Of a stretch of DNA of 64,000 nt, positions 61,630-64,000 are shown piece by piece. A program made the translations under genes and the position numbers. The notes beneath the pieces were generated by a model. It saw only the letters and a program-made list of their open reading frames with translations, searched no databases and was not told where the DNA came from. The DNA comes from Niallia taxi (lineage in GTDB: Bacteria; Bacillota; Bacilli; Bacillales; Cytobacillaceae). Numbering within the stretch: position 1 is the stretch's first letter; each line of letters starts with the position of its first letter. The DNA is taken from the NCBI RefSeq assembly GCF_032818155.1, contig NZ_CP102589.1, positions 2,900,001 to 2,964,000 on the forward strand. Reading direction: 5' to 3'.

Positions 61630-62803
61630 TGATTTCTCCCCCTTTTTGTACATATGACACGATCTTTTCAGCACCATCTGCCATGGAACTTGCAGAAATG
61701 ATATTGATGCCTGATTCGCTCAAAATCTTTTGGCCAAGCTCCACATTCGTACCTTCCAGCCTTACAACAAGCGGTACTTGCAGGCTCACCTGTTTTGCTG
61801 CTTCAACGATACCCTCTGCAATGATATCGCACTTCATAATTCCACCGAATATATTAACAAAAATGCCCTTTACTTTTTCGTCGGACAAAATGATTTTAAA
61901 TGCTTCTGTAACTTTTTCAGCCGTTGCACCGCCCCCAACATCAAGGAAGTTCGCCGGCTCTCCGCCGTAGTGCTTCACGATATCCATTGTGGCCATCGCT
62001 AAGCCAGCTCCGTTTACCATACAGCCGATATTTCCATTTAATGCGATATAGCTCAAGTCAAATTTTGAAGCTTCAAGCTCCTTCTCGTCCTCTTCATCCA
62101 AATCACGGTATGCAAGAATATCCTTATGTCTGTATAATGCATTAGAGTCAAAGTTCAGCTTTGCATCAAGTGCCATCACATCACCATCTTCTGTTAAAAC
62201 AAGAGGATTAATTTCAGCAATAGAACAATCCTTCTCACAAAATACGCGATAAAGGCCTGTCATGAATGAAACAGCTTTATTGACTTGAGGACCAGGAATA
62301 TTGATTGCAAATGCAACTCGTCTTGCTTGGAAAGGAGTAAGACCTGTTAATGGGTCAATTACTTCTTTAATGATTTTTTCAGGCTGTGTTTCAGCTATTT
62401 CCTCGATTTCTGTTCCACCCTCTTCTGATGCCATTAATACAATACGAGAAGTAGAACGGTCGACTACAAAGCCAATATAATATTCCTTTTTGATACGGCA
62501 GCCTTCCTCAATCAGCAAACGCTTAACAACTTTTCCTTCAGGGCCAGTCTGATGTGTTACAAGCGTGCTCCCCAAAATCTGTTCTGCGTATTGCTTAACT
62601 TCTTCAAGTGATTTCGCAACCTTAACACCACCGGCTTTTCCTCTGCCTCCAGCATGAATTTGCGCCTTAACAACCCATGCATCACTGTTAAGATGCTCTG
62701 CTGCAAATAGGGCCTCTTCAACGGTAAATGCAACACTTCCTTTAGGGACAGCTACACCATTTAATGCTAGAATTTCTTTCCCTTGATATTCGTGAATATT
62801 CAT
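61610..62803 (-). CDS. sucC: Succinyl-CoA synthetase, beta subunit
   Basis: The beta subunit has an ATP-grasp fold that binds the nucleotide and succinate. [37 protein letters not shown] and the C-terminal [20 protein letters not shown] are diagnostic. The start is the ATG at 62803, with AAGGGA and GGGAG upstream. At 397 aa it has a short C-terminal extension relative to B. subtilis (385). It is the first gene of the sucCD operon. Confidence 0.97.
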   Translation of the reverse strand: MNIHEYQGKEILALNGVAVPKGSVAFTVEEALFAAEHLNSDAWVVKAQIHAGGRGKAGGVKVAKSLEEVKQYAEQILGSTLVTHQTGPEGKVVKRLLIEEGCRIKKEYYIGFVVDRSTSRIVLMASEEGGTEIEEIAETQPEKIIKEVIDPLTGLTPFQARRVAFAINIPGPQVNKAVSFMTGLYRVFCEKDCSIAEINPLVLTEDGDVMALDAKLNFDSNALYRHKDILAYRDLDEEDEKELEASKFDLSYIALNGNIGCMVNGAGLAMATMDIVKHYGGEPANFLDVGGGATAEKVTEAFKIILSDEKVKGIFVNIFGGIMKCDIIAEGIVEAAKQVSLQVPLVVRLEGTNVELGQKILSESGINIISASSMADGAEKIVSYVQKGGEINEHIHQ

Positions 62804-62928
62804 TCTCCCACATCCCTTTTGCAAATTCTTTTTCACTTCTTGCCAGATTTTCCTGCATACTTTTACTTATGTACGAGTGTGAAAAAAAATAGCTTTTTTC
62901 CATCTCGACAAAAAAATATTTTTTCCAA

Positions 62929-62953
62929 TTTAAAAGGACCCCTTCCTTTTAAA
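62929..62953 (-). other. Hairpin in the sucCD leader
   Basis: TTTAAAAGGA and TCCTTTTAAA pair perfectly around AGGGG, about 125 bases before sucC. Its 3' arm has a short U run, so it could attenuate transcription. Otherwise the 323-base ylqH-sucC gap holds the terminator, promoter and cre listed separately. Confidence 0.4.
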
Positions 62954-63025
62954 AGTATCTTTAACACTGTATTAATATTCTCTATCAACACAATATTTTC
63001 TTACTTTTTGGAAAAAACACTCTGT

Positions 63026-63039
63026 TGTTTACGCTTTCA
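63026..63039 (-). promoter_or_regulatory. Catabolite-response element (cre) at the sucCD promoter
   Basis: The minus-strand TGAAAGCGTAAACA matches the CcpA cre consensus TGWAANCGNTNWCA at 13 of 14 positions. It touches the -10 box and covers the likely transcription start, a position typical of repression. Confidence 0.65.
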
Positions 63040-63067
63040 TTTTATATAAAAGCAACACTTTTGTCTA
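63039..63067 (-). promoter_or_regulatory. Sigma-A promoter of sucCD
   Basis: TAGACA and TAAAAT are spaced 17 bases apart on the minus strand, just downstream of the ylqH terminator and directly followed by the cre. The predicted leader is about 230 nt. Confidence 0.6.
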
Positions 63068-63089
63068 TTAAAAAGGCACTAATTTACAA

Positions 63090-63118
63090 TAAAAAAATTA
63101 TCCCCTTTTAAAAGGGGA
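63090..63118 (-). terminator. Rho-independent terminator of ylqGH
   Basis: TCCCCTTTT and AAAAGGGGA form a 9-bp palindromic stem followed by TAATTTTTTT on the minus strand, a few bases after the ylqH stop. Confidence 0.88.
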
Positions 63119-63126
63119 CTATACTA

Positions 63127-63417
63127 CTAGTTTTCAGACTCTGCTCCATATGTTTTATCAAGCTTATAGATAAAAGCAAAAACCTCAGCCACTGCCTGAT
63201 ACAAGTCTTCAGGGACTCGCTCCTGCAAGTTGAGCTTACCTAGCAGTTCTACTAGTGATGGGTCTTCCTGAATTGGCACACCGCTTTCTTGTGCCTTTTT
63301 AATAATATTATCAGCAATCAGCCCTTTACCCTTTGCTGATACTACTGGTGCTGAGTGCTGCTGTTGTTTATAGCTAAGGGCAACAGCTTGCCGTCTTTCC
63401 TTATCGTTTGCCTTCAT
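63127..63417 (-). CDS. ylqH: FlhB C-terminal-domain homologue YlqH
   Basis: A 96-aa soluble protein that aligns with the part of FlhB lying after its NPTH cleavage site. RRQAVALSYKQQQHSAPVVS corresponds to the segment beginning AICLKYDEDKYDAPYVV in the FlhB at 34271-35353, and VPEDLYQAVAEVFAFIYKLD corresponds to VPEEFFKTVAEILAYVYR. It lacks the NPTH motif and the membrane part. Such paralogues (YlqH in bacilli, FlhX in epsilonproteobacteria) may substitute for the cleaved FlhB domain. Its ATG overlaps ylqG by four bases. Confidence 0.88.
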   Translation of the reverse strand: MKANDKERRQAVALSYKQQQHSAPVVSAKGKGLIADNIIKKAQESGVPIQEDPSLVELLGKLNLQERVPEDLYQAVAEVFAFIYKLDKTYGAESEN

Positions 63418-64000
63418 ACTTTGTAATCTACCCCTTTATAATAGGCAGGCATTAATTTGTGCAGCCCTAAATCTGGTTTATCCAGTTTATCTTCCTGAAA
63501 AGATTTAAACTCCAGTGACGACAAGGTGTATTGAACACCCTTCATTTTTTCCTGCAAGCCTTGAATCATGCCTTTCATAAGCGGCTCTATTTCATGATTT
63601 TTATTAAAGACTGTGATATTTACTACTCTGTGCTGTATTTGCATATCTATTGCTGTCTCTTTTAAATGAGCCAAATCAAGATAAAACAGAATGCGGCAAT
63701 AATCAGAATCTATCTTTCCATCTTTCGTTTTCCTTCCACTGTATTGCATAGTAGCATCCATGGAGTGATTTTGGAAATGAAGGGGGAATTGGAGCATTAA
63801 CTGCATGATTGGACCTGTTTCCTGGCTTAATAGCTGCATGCCTGTTACCTTGTCCGTAAGAGCAGTTGCCAATTCCTTCATATGTGAAGGAGCATCCGTT
63901 TTTAACAATTCCAGCAGAAGCGGCTTAAGCTGGTTCCATTCAGGAGCACTTTTGCCTCCATCTGTTTTTGAATGCAGCAATTCATGTTCGTAAGAAAAGC
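63414..64000 (-). CDS. ylqG: FliK-like protein YlqG, 5' end outside the window
   Basis: The C-terminal part of a protein whose frame is open to the window edge. At least 195 residues are visible. The segment SDYCRILFYLDLAHLKETAI and the following DMQIQHRVVNITVFNKNH resemble the Flg_hook domain of FliK, including the short amphipathic region after it (MKGMIQGLQEKMKGVQYTLS). With ylqH it forms a FliK/FlhB-like pair away from the main flagellar operon. The true start is not in the window, and the function is not established. Confidence 0.75.
   Translation of the reverse strand, partial: FSYEHELLHSKTDGGKSAPEWNQLKPLLLELLKTDAPSHMKELATALTDKVTGMQLLSQETGPIMQLMLQFPLHFQNHSMDATMQYSGRKTKDGKIDSDYCRILFYLDLAHLKETAIDMQIQHRVVNITVFNKNHEIEPLMKGMIQGLQEKMKGVQYTLSSLEFKSFQEDKLDKPDLGLHKLMPAYYKGVDYKV

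Overview
The window comes from a low-GC Gram-positive rod of the family Bacillaceae. Gene order follows the classic Bacillus chromosome block almost without a break: (ylqG)-ylqH-sucC-sucD-dprA-topA-trmFO-xerC-hslV-hslU-codY, then the fla/che cluster flgB to swrB, then rpsB-tsf-pyrH-frr-uppS-cdsA-dxr-rseP-proS-polC-rimP-nusA-rnpM-ylxQ-infB-ylxP-rbfA-truB-ribF. Every gene lies on the minus strand, so transcription runs from high to low coordinates. The genus cannot be fixed from sequence alone (a Bacillus, Niallia or Cytobacillus type is plausible). I see no tRNA, rRNA, CRISPR, prophage or intact insertion sequence.

Layout in the direction of transcription. 64000-59400: the end of a FliK-like gene (ylqG, cut by the window edge), a FlhB C-terminal paralogue (ylqH), succinyl-CoA synthetase sucCD behind a promoter overlapped by a catabolite-response element, then dprA and topA. 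57063-51889: trmFO, xerC, the HslVU protease and the global repressor CodY, closed by a strong terminator. 51411-23110: about 28 kb of flagellar and chemotaxis genes (basal body rod, MS ring, switch, export gate and ATPase, hook, hook-length control, stator-associated protein, CheY/A/W/B/C/D, FlhF/FlhG, sigma-D, SwrB). 22965-13349: ribosomal protein S2, EF-Ts, UMP kinase, ribosome recycling factor, undecaprenyl-PP synthase, CDP-DAG synthase, DXP reductoisomerase, site-2 protease and prolyl-tRNA synthetase. 13153-8058: the essential replicative polymerase polC. 7757-6: the nusA-infB operon, truB and ribF.

The most striking feature is inside polC. The reading frame stops just after the catalytic Pro-Asp-Ile-Asp-Leu motif and resumes about 770 nt later. 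The 773-nt insertion (9464-10236, minus strand) begins GTGTG. It ends with a group II intron domain V and a domain VI carrying a bulged A eight nucleotides from the 3' end, and its removal restores the conserved Asn-Phe-Ser-Gly junction exactly. It encodes no reverse transcriptase/maturase. An essential gene therefore appears to depend on splicing of an ORF-less group II intron, probably helped in trans.

A second oddity is the 640-bp rimP-nusA intergenic region. It holds four tandem imperfect-palindrome units of two alternating types that share one end sequence but have different, internally complementary arms. They look like mobile palindromic repeats stacked inside a conserved operon. Smaller points include terminator-like hairpins that separate sigD from the fla/che operon, an extra 102-aa gene between sigD and swrB, and many TTG/GTG starts supported by ribosome binding sites.
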